Positions 23,458 through 35,562 of a stretch of DNA of 64,000 nucleotides are shown here, in pieces. Location: contig OY755241.1 of NCBI GenBank assembly GCA_963576725.1, forward strand, positions 79,760,153 through 79,824,152. Direction: 5' to 3'. This stretch comes from Azorinus chamasolen (Eukaryota; Mollusca; Bivalvia; Cardiida; Solecurtidae). The notes beneath the pieces were generated by a model that saw only the letters and a list, made by a program, of their open reading frames with translations, ran no database searches and was not told the origin of the DNA. Position 1 is the stretch's first letter; each line of letters starts with the position of its first letter. Made by a program: the position numbers and the translations under genes.

Positions 23458-23519
23458 GGTCCAAGCTGTTTGGCATACGGTCACTAGTTTTTAAAACGTT
23501 TGATCAAACTGAACGTAGT

Positions 23520-23640
23520 CAAGATTGCGCCTGATTCAAATTAAACCCTTTCCTTCATATTAACGCATTTTCACGCATCTGGGTCTGCTCTGTTTGCTTA
23601 TGGGTTTTTATAGATCTGGCTCTACACTCTCTGCCAGTCA
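23520..23640. mobile_element. MITE fragment next to array
   Basis: 'attaaaccctttccttcata' and 'catctgggtctgctctgttt' are family A pieces without a complete hairpin. Confidence 0.5.
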
Positions 23641-23689
23641 AAAATGCCTTTGTTAAAAACTTCAAAATAGTTCGGCTCATTGATACATG

Positions 23690-23802
23690 TAGATGGATAG
23701 ATAGATAAATAGATAGATACATGTAGGTAGATAGACAGACAGACAGATTCTGTCATACAGACACACGGACAGATAGATAGATAGATAGATAGATAGACAT
23801 AA
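23690..23802. repeat. GATA/GACA microsatellite
   Basis: Imperfect (gata)n and (gaca)n runs, including seven consecutive 'gata' units near 23772-23800. Confidence 0.9.
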
Positions 23803-24185
23803 TACCGGTGGTCAAATAAGCTTTCAAGGACGATCGCAGTGAATGAACCAGTCGATTTTTTAGCAGATTTCAACTCGAGTTGAATACCTTTTACTTATAT
23901 ATATATCACGTGTGTTCGCGAAAAACAATCTTTCTTTTTTTGTTTGGTCAGAAAACTGCTTTGACCATATGTTTTAGATATTTATGTATGACATGTGATA
24001 AAAATAATGTATTTGTGATGGAGTTGTTGTTGTTGTTTAGATATAGCATGCGAAGGACACCCGTGGAATATGCATGAGTCTCAGGCCAACTTGGGATAAT
24101 AATACGCTGATGTAAAGGAATTTCGCTCGTGAACATGTCCCGTTACCTATTGAAAGGCGCGAAAAGCTTTGCGGTGTATTTGGGT

Positions 24186-25755
24186 GTGTACGGATCACAG
24201 GTTTTCGGCTCATGAAATATGTCTAAAATAAGTTAAAATGTCTCTTAATTGACGTTTTGTAACATTTGGAGCCGAAAAAATAAAGTTTGGGGTGTTTTGA
24301 GACAAAGCTGAAATTGCGTATATTCTATATACGAGAAAGGCAAATAACTCGGGCCATCAGATCCCCGGTTGCTCAAAACAAAGATTATATAGAAAGAAAA
24401 ATGTTTTAATCTACACGCTGGTACCAAATACCCCATACTTTGTCTCCGTTTTAGCGAGTACGAGGGGCAAATATCATCAGAAAACCGTGTTTTTCATTTA
24501 GTCGGAAACAATATAGTTGGCGACCAAATGCTCGATTTCACCTTTAAAGTCCCTTTTCGGGAGCGAAACTGACGCTTCTTTCTGGTAGATACTAATGAGA
24601 AATGATGAAGCATTTTCAAATGGAATCTTACATACCGGTGACATCGCATTTTATTGCGACAAATCCGATTATATTTTTTCCGACAATTCCGAGACCCAGA
24701 AACGGCTACTTTCATTTTTACCGTGTCAAGCGCTCAGAAGATTGACTCCGCCGGTGATTGGCTGGAAGGTTTTAAGCGATTAGGTCCCGATTTAAAGCGT
24801 ATGCATGGAACCAGCGATTTGTTTACAATACCTTTGCCCCAGACTGTTTAGCATACTGGCTCCCCACTTCGTCGTGCACTACCACGAAGAAGCAGGGTAT
24901 GGATAATCTGAATGTTTACATAATTTGACAAGTCGGTTAACTAAATCGATTCGAATAGACGCTTGCTGGTCAAAATGGTCGAGTCTGTTAGCGCTGAATT
25001 GTTCGAAAAGATATAGGGGAAACCGGGGCAAATTGGAACATTGGGCAAGTCGGAACATTAGACCACGTGACTTTGAGTCTGCATAATTATGTCGATTGTT
25101 GAAAGCATACTCAACAAGCAATATTAATGAAAAATGAATAGAAAGCTGGTACAACACATGCAGAACTCAAACTTATTACGGAAAATATATATTTGTTTGT
25201 TCCGACTTGCCGCTGTCTCTCCTAATCGTATCTGTGGCAGTGGAATACAATGCCACCGGTATGTGTGATTCTTTTTGGGCATGTTTCATCATTTCTCAAC
25301 AGGATCGAACTCAACAGAAAAGAGCGTCAGTTTCGCTCCCGAAAAGGGAGTTTAGCGAAATCGAGTACTTGGTCGCCAACTACATGTATATTGTTTCCGA
25401 CTGAATAAAAAACACGGTTTTCTGAAGATATTTGTCCCTCGTACTGGCTAAAACGGAGACAAAGTATGGGATATTTGGTACCAGCGTGTAGATTAAAACA
25501 TCTTTCTTTCTATATAACCTTCGTTTTATGGGAAAATTCTCCTCCGGTCGAAAATAATTGCAGTTGAAGCGGAGCAACCGGGGATCTGATGGCCCGATAG
25601 TTATTTGCCTTTCTCTTATATAGAATATACGCAATTTCAGTTTTGTCTCAAAACGCTCCAAACCTTTTTTCGGCTCCAAATGTTATAAGACATCACTTTA
25701 GGGACATTTTAACTTATTATATAGACATATTTCATCAGCCGAACGCCTGTGGTAC
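24186..25755. mobile_element. Foldback element with ~430-bp inverted arms
   Basis: The left arm (about 24190-24595) and right arm (about 25310-25755) are inverted copies. Examples are 'tgacgttttgtaacatttgg', 'agcgagtacgaggggcaaat' and 'gcgaaactgacgcttctttc' on the left, with their complements on the right. The outer ends are 'cacaggttttcggct' and 'agccgaacgcctgtgg'. The 700-bp centre has no recognisable transposase; short open frames there look random. Probably non-autonomous. A single arm recurs at 26205-26640. Confidence 0.8.
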
Positions 25756-26204
25756 AGATAAACAAAAAACTTTCAGGCGTGACGTACGGTATTTAAAATA
25801 TTGAACCAGTCCTTGAAATAGGGGTGACAAGATAATATTCTAGACTCTCACAGATGTTCCACGTGTTGCACGCATCAGCCTTTTGAAATGGTATGATCCA
25901 AAGGCAATTATTCCGAGGTCGTGGTACATCTATAGTCATAGGCATCTTGACACACAAGAACTGATTGTACATCTATTTGTTGTTGAAAAGCCAATATCTG
26001 GATTTTAAGGTAAGGAATCTTCAAACAATTCATATGTAAAGCTATTACAACATTTTGGTAATACAATATGAGTATTTACAACCAGGCATGTGGATAAAAA
26101 CCGTACGTGAAGGCGGTGAAGTGCACATGAGAGTCGAGGGAATCGGTGGGTAAACTAGAGACACGTGTATGACTATGTACATGTATATGTCTCTGGGTAG
26201 ACCC
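25756..26204. other. Spacer between foldback element and solo arm
   Basis: About 450 bp of non-coding sequence with no repeat family recognised and no splice-bounded open frame. Confidence 0.4.
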
Positions 26205-26640
26205 ACAGGCTTTCGGCTAATGAAATATGTCTAAAATAAGTTAAAATGTCTCTATACTGACGTTTTGTAACATTTGGGGCCGAAAAAATAATGCTTGGGG
26301 CGTTTTGAGACGAAGCTGAAATTTCGTATAAGAGAAAGGCAAATAACTCTCGGGCCATCCGATCCACGGGTGCTCCGCTTCAACTGCAATTATTTTCGAC
26401 CGGAGGGGAATTTTCCCACAAAACAATGATTATTTAGAAAGAAAAATGTTTTATCTACACGCTGGTACCAAATACCCCATACTTTGTCTCCGCCTTAGCG
26501 AGTACGAGGGGCAAATACCTTCAGAAAACAGTGTTTTTGGTTTACTCGGAAACGATATTGTTGACGAACAAGTGCTCGATTTCACTAAAATCCCTATTCG
26601 GAAGCGAAGCTGACGCTTCTTTCTGGTAGCTACTATTTGG
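26205..26640. mobile_element. Solo arm of the foldback element
   Basis: Begins 'cccacaggctttcggctaat' and follows the left arm of the 24186 element through 'tttgtctccgccttagcgag' to 'gctgacgcttctttctggta'. It carries a segment ('tccgcttcaactgcaattat') that the left arm of the complete element has lost but its right arm keeps. Confidence 0.75.
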
Positions 26641-26769
26641 AGTGAATGGTTAATGAATATTCATGTCAGAAAAAAATGACAGACATAAGTACTTGGATAT
26701 TGATAATGGCACAAGAAGTGTTGGCCATGGCAGGAGCTAGAATAAGATCTATATGACAGTAAAACCTGT

Positions 26770-27017
26770 CTTAACCCTTTGCTTGCTGAATTTTAAAATA
26801 CATGTCTCCTTAACCCATGCCCTGTTGTATAATTACATATAGCTTCACTGTGTACACCTATTTCGCTGTGCAATCACCGCTGTAGAGTGCACTGGTTGCA
26901 CAATCAAGTTTTAAATAGTGCAGACCCTGATGAGACAGCTCCTGCAGGAGCTGTCTCATCTGGGTCTTCACTATTTACATGTAGGTAAATTGACGTGAAT
27001 AGCAAGCGAAAGGTTAA
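26770..27017. mobile_element. TTAA-flanked MITE, family B (full length)
   Basis: Both TTAA flanks are intact. Ends are 'ttaaccctttgcttgctgaa' and 'tagcaagcgaaaggttaa', with the near-perfect core 'gacagctcctgcaggagctg' (tctc). 248 bp. Confidence 0.85.
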
Positions 27018-27344
27018 GTGACCATCAGGAAGAGATCTAATTATGGGTCTATAAGGCATGGGGTAGCTTAATGCTGTTCATAAACAATGTAGAAAGCTCA
27101 TATAGGAACAATTCAACATACTGCATTACTTTTGACTTGTATTAAGCAACCATCTTTTTGAAAAAGTGGAGCTATTGTACTAACCTTTATGTTGGTGTCA
27201 GTGTTGGCGAGACTTTGTTTTAAGGTTCATTTCTCAGAAACCATCAAAGATATTTGGTTAAAAATTGGTATACATGTTAACTATTACAAGTGGAACCCAT
27301 TTCACAAGAGCATGTGACCCTGAAATTAATTTCGCCATAGTTAT

Positions 27345-28300
27345 GCCCCTTTTTATGCCCCCAAAGCTAGGCTTTGGCGGCATACAGTAATCACACCGTG
27401 CGTGCGTGGGTGGGTGGATGTGCGTACCTTTTCTATGTCCGGAGTATATATTTCCTTTGTCACATCAGCTACGGATACTAAACTCGGTGTGTGAGTTCAT
27501 CTTGGGATGGCGAAGTGTCGCGTACCATTTCAGGTCACTGACTTCGACCTCGATTTTACAAAAAGCTTGTCCGGAGCATATCTCCTATACCTTACCAGCT
27601 ACGGATTCCAAATTTGGTTTGTGAGTTCATCCTGGAATGGCGGAGTGTCGCATACCATTTTCAGGTCACCTTGACCTTTGACCTCAATTTTACAAAAAAG
27701 CTTGTCCGGAGCATATTTCCAATACCTTAACAGCTACAGATTCCAAAGTTGGTGTGTGAGTTCATCTTGGAATGGCGGAATGTCGTGTGCCATTTTCAGG
27801 TCACTGTGACCTTGACCGTTGTCCTAGATTTTTCAAAAAGCTTGTCCGGAGCAAATCTCCTATACCTTACCAGCTACGGATTCCAAAGTCGGTATGAGAA
27901 TTCATCATAGGATGTCGGAGTGATGCATACCATTTTCAGGTCACCCTGACCTTGACTGTTGACCTCGATTTTACAAAAAGCTTGTCCGGAGCCTATCTTC
28001 TGTACCTTACCAGCTACAGATTCCAAATTTGGTGTGAATTCTTCTTGGGATGGCGGAGTGTCGTGTACTATTTTCAGGTCAATGTCACCTTGACCCTCGA
28101 CCTCAATTTTACAAAAAACCTTGTCCGGGGCACATCTCCAATACCATACCAGCTACGAATTCCAAATTTGGTGTGTGAGTTCATCTTGGAATGGCGGAAT
28201 GTCATGTACTATTTTCAGGTCAATGTGACCTTGACCTTTGACCTCAATTTTTACAAAAATCTTGTCTGGAACATATCTCAGGAGTGACGCGTACCATTTT
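27345..28300. repeat. Tandem-core element (about 130-bp units)
   Basis: Left end hairpin 'tgcccccaaagctaggcttt' (ggcggcata). About six units contain 'gcttgtccggagcatat', 'accttaccagctacggattc' and 'gagttcatcttgggatggcg'. The right end fades near 28330. Plus-strand open frames are read-through of units. Confidence 0.8.
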
Positions 28301-28573
28301 CATGTCACCGTGACACTGACCTGGAACTTTGAAATTAATAGCTTGTCCGTAATCCAAGTACTTTGGCAATCACACATTGTTTGGATAATGGGTGACTGTA
28401 GCTCAATGTTGAAGAATACACCTGTGGGTTTAACAGTAAAAATAAAATGGATGAAATACATAGTGCTCAGACCGTTGCTTAGTCAGGATGAAACTGTGGG
28501 TCGTGCTAATGATACTTGTTTAACCAAATTCATATAAGAAATAATGATGTCATGAATATTAATAAGATTTTTA

Positions 28574-28820
28574 TGTCCCCAACAGCAGGCATGTAGTAAT
28601 CGCATTATCCATCCTTCCGTCTGTCCGTCCCAAATTTTGTGCCCCTTCTACATATAACTTTTTTTTTTTTTATCTGTGAATGGATTTCAAAATAACCTGG
28701 CACAAATGTTCACCACACTAAGACGAAAGTGTCACTTTCAACTCCTTGGGTCAAAGGTCAAGGTCACAGGGATATCCTTTGGGAGCATTTGTCATGTGAC
28801 TGTGACAGCTCTTGTTTGAC
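28574..28820. repeat. Short element with GTCCGTCC tract
   Basis: Left end 'tgtccccaacagcaggcatg' with 'ccttccgtctgtccgtcc'; right end 'ctgtgacagctcttgttt'. About one core unit lies between ('ggtcaaaggtcaaggtcaca'). Confidence 0.65.
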
Positions 28821-29315
28821 TTAGAATTTTCAATTTTAATTGTTTTATGTTACGGTAAATGTCTCAGAAACTGTCAAAGATATTTGGTTCAGATTTGGTA
28901 TACATGTTAAATATTACAAGGGAAACCAATTTCACATGGGTAGGTAACACTAACATTAATTTTGACCTATTTATGCCCCTTTTTCGACTCAAAATTTTCA
29001 TTGTTTGTTTTAGTTTAATGTTAGGGTCAATGTCTAAGATATTTGGTGCAAATTTATTTGGTATGCATGTTAATCACTACAAGGGGATTCCATTTTACAA
29101 GGGTAGTTAACCCTAAAATTAATTGTGCCATATTTATGCCCCTTTTTCGACTTATAATTTTCATTGTTCGTTAAGTTTAATGTTAAGGTCCATGTCTAAG
29201 ATATTTGGTGCAAATGTATTTGGTATGTATGTTAACTATTACAAGGGGGTTCCATTTCACAAGGGTAGGTAACCCTTAACTTAATCTTGCCATAGTTATC
29301 TCCCAGTAATGACGC
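28821..29315. repeat. Diverged 150-bp tandem units
   Basis: Three units share 'aagatatttggt', 'catgttaa(c/t)tattacaagg' and 'tttatgcccctttttcgact'. A related unit lies at 27235-27345. Confidence 0.7.
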
Positions 29316-30028
29316 AAATAGTTATAACTTCCACTACACTATCCAAGACTGAAAAAGGTTGAATGCGCTGTCCACAGAGAGCTGTTGTTTTAGATTCCTG
29401 TGCCCAATTAATATAAGATCTCTTAAGACAGTTTCCTCAGCATTCCACACGCAAACATTCCTTGAATATTCCTGCAGTAATTTCATGGAAGAAAGAGTAA
29501 GTGGCGCCATGATCAAACAGTACCTTACATAATCATAAGGACATAATCATTCTCGTATGGCAAATTTCAGAAATTACATCATGCTTAATCTTTTTCAACA
29601 GTTGGTGTCAAACATATTTGAAACTTTGAATTTGTTTGTTTGAAATGAAACTAGAAAATTGTGTCTGTAAGACACAGCGATGTCCCTTGGTGTAGCTAGC
29701 CTAGCTGCATGTAAAATTCCACAGTCATTAGACCTTGACCTTGGGCTTTCAGGCAGCCTGAGCTGGGTGCCAATGAAAATATAGATGGTATTAAATTTGT
29801 ATATGCAATTCCATGCGAATAGCTTCAGTGGAAAAGGGAGATATTAGATAATGAAAACAATGTGACAACTAATTGCACATCAAATTCCTTTGTCATTTGA
29901 CCTTGACACTGGGCTTGCGGGCAGCATGGGTAGGGTGTGCAATGAAAGCATAGATGGTATTAAATGTGTATATGCAATTCCATGTGAATAGATAGAGGTG
30001 TCAAAAGGCGTCAGTATGAGGGAATGGG

Positions 30029-30276
30029 TTAACCCTTTCCCTGTTCTGTATTTAGGCCAAATTTCAATACCTACTGAATATTCATTAATAAAATAGTTAT
30101 AAAGAAATATGGAAGGTAGAACATTGTAGACATTTTAGAAAGAAAAACAGATCTATTAAATTCTGTTAGCTAACAGAGTAGACCCTGATCAGACGGCTCC
30201 TCTAGGAACCGTCTGATCTGGGTCTACTCTGTTAGCAAATGCGTGAAAATACGTTTATATGAGGGAAAGGGTTTAA
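30029..30276. mobile_element. TTAA-flanked MITE, family A (unit 1)
   Basis: Ends 'ttaaccctttccctgttctg' and 'gagggaaagggtttaa'; hairpin 'cggctcctctaggaaccgtc'. The right flank has one extra t compared with the sister copies. Confidence 0.9.
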
Positions 30277-30822
30277 CACTTTCAAGTCATTGCAAGCATG
30301 CAGAGTGGAGCCAGTTATGAGTCATCTGATCTGAGTCTGCTCTGTTTGCGTGTGATGTGATGTTTCTATAGTTTCTTCTGTGGCCAAAACTCCGTGTGTG
30401 CATGTTTTGTTATGATTATTAATCAATATTTATTATTTCTCACATTAATATTCATGGAGTTAAAGGGTATTTCAAATGCACTCAAGTTAGTGATAGTCAT
30501 CTAGACGCTCTGCTATTGTATTGTGTTACATGTATGCTGTTTACATTGTACGTGAAATACAGCTTTTTGCCTGTCTGGTTGTTAGTTGGTGGTTGTAACT
30601 TTTGAACCATTGGAGATACTTTATGCTTGGCATAAACACTCGAACCATTGGAGATACTTTATGCTTGGCATAAACACTCAAAACAGGCATATTTTGATTG
30701 GTTTCATGTTATGGCCAAGATCAAACTTTTAGTCCAGAGTAATTGTTTAAGGTTAGGTTTTTCAAAAGCAGTATTATGTTTTCACATTTTGCTAAATTTT
30801 GTCTTTTGTTTGAATTCAACAG

Positions 30823-30891
30823 AGGTGAACCTGGTGGAATCCACTAAGCTGTTTCGAGTGACGATCAAAAGAGCTTTTGAAAAGAAATCAG
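30823..30891 (+). CDS. Exon-like sequence, tandem copy 1 (1-nt deletion)
   Basis: Acceptor ttcaacag, donor aatcag|GTAACT. 69 nt; the frame reads VNLVESTKLFRVTIKRAF then shifts relative to the other copies because one g is missing from 'cttttggaaa'. It would therefore exit in phase 1 instead of 2. Not recognised as a known domain. Possibly a decayed alternative exon. Confidence 0.3.
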
Positions 30892-31493
30892 GTAACTTAT
30901 TTGTAATAGGTATATGTGCGAGGTTTGAATATGGATTAAATATAATTGATAGGTGTAATTGATCATTTATGACGTTTAGGAAGGGACTGTGGTAAATAAA
31001 TCGTTAAACCGAGAAGCGTTATTTAACCTATCATTCTGAGCAGCAGTTACTACTGTACCCTTCACTCACATTTGTCACTGAATTTGAATAGAACGTTTTT
31101 AGCTCACTATAGCACAGAGTGCTCAGGGTGAGCTTTTGTGTTCGTCCGATGTCTGTCGTCCGACTGAAATACTGTTAACCACTTACTCCATGAATATTCA
31201 TGAAATAGAAAGATGACATCATGAATATTAATTATATTAAAGTTTAGAATGGCCTATTAAATTTGTATATGCAATTCCATGCAAATAGCTTCAGTGGAAA
31301 GGGAGATATTAGATAATGAAAACAATGTGACAACCAATTGCACATAAAATTCCTTTGTCATTTGACCTTGACACTGGGCTTGCGGGCAGCATGGGTAGGG
31401 TGTGCAATGAAAGTATAGATGGTATTAAATGTGTATATGCAATTCCATGTGAATAGATAGAGGTGTCAAAAGGCGTCAGTATGAGGGAATGGG

Positions 31494-31743
31494 TTAACCC
31501 TTTCCCTGTTCTGTATTTAGGCCAAATTTCAATACCTACTGAATATTCATTAACAAAATAGTTATAAAGAAATATGGAAGGTAGAACATTGTAGACATTT
31601 TAGAAAGAAAAGAAACAGATCTATTAAATTCTGTTAGCTAACAGAGTACACCCTGATCAGACGGCTCCTCTAGGAGCCGTCTGATCTGGGTCTACTCTGT
31701 TAGCAAATGCGTGAAAACACGTTTATATGAGGGAAAGGGTTAA
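31494..31743. mobile_element. TTAA-flanked MITE, family A (unit 2)
   Basis: Same element as at 30029, carried along in the duplicated unit. The hairpin 'cggctcctctaggagccgtc' is perfect here. Confidence 0.9.
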
Positions 31744-32290
31744 ACACTTTCAAGTCATTGCAAGCATGCAGAGTTGACCTAGTTATGAGTCATCTGATCT
31801 GAGTCTGATCTGTTTGCGTGTGATGTGATGTTTCTATAGTTTCTTCTGTGGCCAAAACTCCGTGTGTGCATGTTTTGTTATGATAATTAATTAATATTTA
31901 TTATTTCTCACATTAATATTCATGGAGTTAAAGGTTATTTCAAATGCACTCAAGTTAGTGATAGTCATCTAGACACTCTACTATTGTATTGTGTTACATG
32001 TATGCTGTTTACATTGTACGTGAAATACAGCTTTTTGCCTGTCTGGTTGTTTGTTGGTGGTTGTAACTTTTGAACCATTGGAGATACTTTATGCTTGGCA
32101 TAAACACTCGGACCATTGGAGATACTTTAGGCTTGGCATAAACACTCAAAACAGGCATATTTTGATTGGTTTCATGTTATGGCCAAGATCAAACTTTTAG
32201 TCCAGAGTAATTGTTTTAGGTTAGGTTTTTCAAAAGCAGTATTATGTTTTCACATTTTGCTAAATTTTGTCTTTTGTTTGAATTCAACAG

Positions 32291-32360
32291 AGGTGAACCT
32301 GGTGGAATCCACTAAGCTGTTTCGAGTGACGATCAAAAGAGCTTTTGGAAAAGAAATCAG
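32291..32360 (+). CDS. Exon-like sequence, tandem copy 2
   Basis: 70 nt, acceptor ttcaacag, donor aatcag|GTAACT. Enters in phase 1 and leaves in phase 2: VNLVESTKLFRVTIKRAFGK then EI. Only this frame is open. The residues match copies 3 and 4 except RA for QT. Since 70 is not a multiple of three, two copies cannot be spliced in series without a frameshift; if used they would be mutually exclusive. The outgoing phase fits the acceptors at 42286/42289. Confidence 0.4.
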
Positions 32361-32962
32361 GTAACTTATTTGTAATAGGTATATGTGCGAGGTTTGAATA
32401 TGGATTAAATATAATTGATAGGTGCAATTGATCATTTATGACGTTTAGGAAGGGACTGTGGTAAATAAATCGTTAAACCGAGAAGCGTTATTTAACCTAT
32501 CATTCTGAGCAGCAGTTACTACTGTACCCTTCACTCACATTTGTCACTGAATTTGAATAGAACGTTTTTAGCTCACTAAAGCACAGAGTGCTCAGGGTGA
32601 GCTTTTGTGTTCGTCCGATGTCTGTCGTCCGACTGAAATACTGTTAACCACTTACTCCATGAATATTCATGAAATAGAAAGATGACATTATGAATATTAA
32701 TTATATTAAAGTTTAGAATGGCCTATTAAATTTGTATATGCAATTCCATGCGAATAGCTTCAGTGGAAAGGGAGATATTAGATAATGAAAACAATGTGAC
32801 AACCAATTGCACATAAAATTCCTTTGTCATTTGACCTTGACACTGGGCTTGCGGGCAGCATGGGTAGGGTGTGCAATGAAAGTATAGATGGTATTAAATG
32901 TGTATATGCAATTCCATGTGAATAGATAGAGGTGTCAAAAGGCGTCAGTATGAGGGAATGGG

Positions 32963-33212
32963 TTAACCCTTTCCCTGTTCTGTATTTAGGCCAAATTTCA
33001 ATACCTACTGAATATTCATTAACAAAATAGTTATAAAGAAATATGGAAGGTAGAACATTGTAGACATTTTAGAAAGAAAAGAAACAGATCTATTAAATTC
33101 TGTTAGCTAACAGAGTACACCCTGATCAGACGGCTCCTCTAGGAGCCGTCTGATCTGGGTCTACTCTGTTAGCAAATGCGTGAAAACACGTTTATATGAG
33201 GGAAAGGGTTAA
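32963..33212. mobile_element. TTAA-flanked MITE, family A (unit 3)
   Basis: Duplicate of the 31494 element within unit 3; TTAA flanks and hairpin intact. Confidence 0.9.
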
Positions 33213-33539
33213 ACACTTTCAAGTCATTGCAAGCATGCAGAGTTGACCTAGTTATGAGTCATCTGATCTGAGTCTGCTCTGTTTGCGTGTGATGTGATGT
33301 TTCTATAGTTTCTTCTGTGGCCAAAACTCCGTGTGTGCATGTTTTGTTATGATAATTAATTAATATTTATTATTTCTCACATTAATATTCATGGAGTTAA
33401 AGGTTATTTCAAATGCACTCAAGTTAGTGATAGTCATCTAGACGCTCTGTTATTGTATTGTGTTACATGTATGCTTTTTACAGTGTACGTGAAATACAGC
33501 TTTTTGCCTGTCTGGTTGTTTGTTGGTGGTTGTAACTTT

Positions 33540-33845
33540 TGAACCATTGGAGATACTTTATGCTTGGCATAAACACTCGAACCATTGGAGATACTTTAGG
33601 CTTGGCATAAACACTTGAACCATTGGAGATACTTTATGCTTGGCATAAACACTCGAACCATTGGAGATACTTTAGGCTTGGCATAAACACTCGAACCATT
33701 GGAGATACTTTATGCTTGGCATAAACACTCGAACCATTGGAGATACTTTATGCTTGGCATAAACACTCGAACCATTGGAGATACTTTAGGCTTGGCATAA
33801 ACACTCAAACCATTGGAGATACTTTAGGCTTGGCATAAACACTCA
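33540..33845. repeat. 38-bp minisatellite, eight copies in unit 3
   Basis: Unit 'gaaccattggagatacttta' ... 'gcttggcataaacactc'. The sister units have two (30601-30680), two (32069-32146) and three (35236-35352) copies, which accounts for the extra ~230 bp of unit 3. Confidence 0.95.
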
Positions 33846-33987
33846 AAACAGGCATATTTTGATTGGTTTCATGTTATGGCCAAGATCAAACTTTTAGTCC
33901 AGAGTAATTGTTTTAGGTTAGGTTTTTCAAAAGCAGTATTATGTTTTCACATTTTGCTAAATTTTGTCTTTTGTTTGAATTCAACAG

Positions 33988-34057
33988 AGGTGAACCTGGT
34001 GGAATCCACTAAGCTGTTTCGAGTGACGATCAAACAAACGTTCGGAAAAGAAATCAG
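33988..34057 (+). CDS. Exon-like sequence, tandem copy 3
   Basis: 70 nt with the same splice borders and phases as copy 2. It reads VTIKQTFGKEI with codons acg ttc, whereas copy 4 has act ttt for the same residues: silent differences, which weakly suggests protein-level constraint. Confidence 0.4.
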
Positions 34058-34662
34058 GTAACTTATTTGTAATAGGTATATGTGCGAGGTTTGAATATGG
34101 ATTAAATATAATTGATAGGTGTAGTAAAGATCATTTATGACGTTTAGCAAGGGACTGCGGTAAATAAATCGTTAAACCGAGAAGCGTTATTTAACCGATT
34201 ATTCTGAGCAGCAAGTTACTACGGTACCCTTCACTCACATTTGTCACTGAATTTGAATAGAACGTTTTTAGCTCACTAAAGCTCAGAGTGCTCAGGGTGA
34301 GCTTTTGTGTTCGTCCGATGTCTGTCGTCCGACTGAAATACTGTTAACCATTTACTCCATGAATATTCATGAAATAGAAAGATGACATCATGAATATTAA
34401 TTATATTAAAGTTTAGAATGGCCAATTAAATTTGTATATGCAATTCCATGCGAATAGCTTCAGTAGAAAGGGAGATATTAGATAATGAAAACAATGTGAC
34501 AACCAATTGCACATAAAATTCCTTTGTCATTTGACCTTGACACTGGGCTTGCGGGCAGCATGGGTAGGGTGTGCAATGAAAGTATAGATGGTATTAAATG
34601 TGTATATGCAATTCCATGTGAATAGATAGAGGTGTCAAAAGGCGTCAGTATGAGGGAATGGG

Positions 34663-34912
34663 TTAACCCTTTCCCTGTTCTGTATTTAGGCCAAATTTCA
34701 ATACCTACTGAATATTCATTAACAAAATAGTTATAAAGAAATATGGAAGGTAGAACATTGTAGACATTTTAGAAAGAAAAGAAACAGATCTATTAAATTC
34801 TGTTAGCTAACAGAGTAGACCCTGATCAGACGGCTCCTCTAGGAGCCGTCTGATCTGGGTCTACTCTGTTAGCAAATGCGTGAATACACGTTTATATGAG
34901 GGAAAGGGTTAA
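34663..34912. mobile_element. TTAA-flanked MITE, family A (unit 4)
   Basis: Duplicate of the same element in unit 4, with hairpin 'cggctcctctaggagccgtc'. Confidence 0.9.
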
Positions 34913-35492
34913 ACACTTTCAAGTCATTGCAAGCATGCAGAGTGGAGCCAGTTATGAGTCATCTGATCTGAGTCTGCTCCGTTTGCGTGTGATGTGATGT
35001 TTCTATAGTTTCTTCTGTGGCCAAAACTCCCTGTGTGCATGTTTTGTTATGATTATTAATCAATATTTATTATTTCTCACATTAATATTCATGGAGTTAA
35101 AGGGTATTTCAAATGCACTCAAGTTAGTGATAGTCATCTAGACGCTCTGTTATTGTATTGTTACATGTATACTTTTTACATTGTACGTGAAATAGCTTTT
35201 TGCCTGTCTGGTTGTTTGTTGGTGGTTGTAGCTTTTGAACCATTGGAGATACTTTATGCTTGGCATAAACACTCGAACCATTGGAGATACTTTATGCTTG
35301 GCATAAACACTCGAACCATTGGAGATACTTTAGGCTTGGCATAAACACTCAAACATGCATATTTTGAGTGGTTTCATGTTATGGTCAAGATCAGACTTTT
35401 AGTCCAGAGTAATTGTTTTATGTTAGGTTTTTCAAAAGCAGTATTATGTTTTCACATTTTGCTAAATTTTGTCTTTTGTTTGAATTCAACAG

Positions 35493-35562
35493 AGGTGAAC
35501 CTGGTGGAATCCACTAAGCTGTTTCGAGTGACGATCAAACAAACTTTTGGAAAAGAAATCAG
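35493..35562 (+). CDS. Exon-like sequence, tandem copy 4
   Basis: 70 nt, acceptor ttcaacag, donor aatcag|GTAACT; VNLVESTKLFRVTIKQTFGK then EI. It is the copy nearest to the downstream plus-strand exons. Function unknown; no preceding exon ending in phase 1 was found between 21 and 29 kb. Confidence 0.45.

Noticed and set aside
29334..29516. 57-60 codon minus-strand frame (MAPLTLSSMKLLQEYS...) with an ATG at 29510
   Set aside because: Sequence looks moderately protein-like, but no splice partners, homology or neighbouring exons could be recognised; kept only as a possibility for a first exon of the sulfotransferase-like gene.
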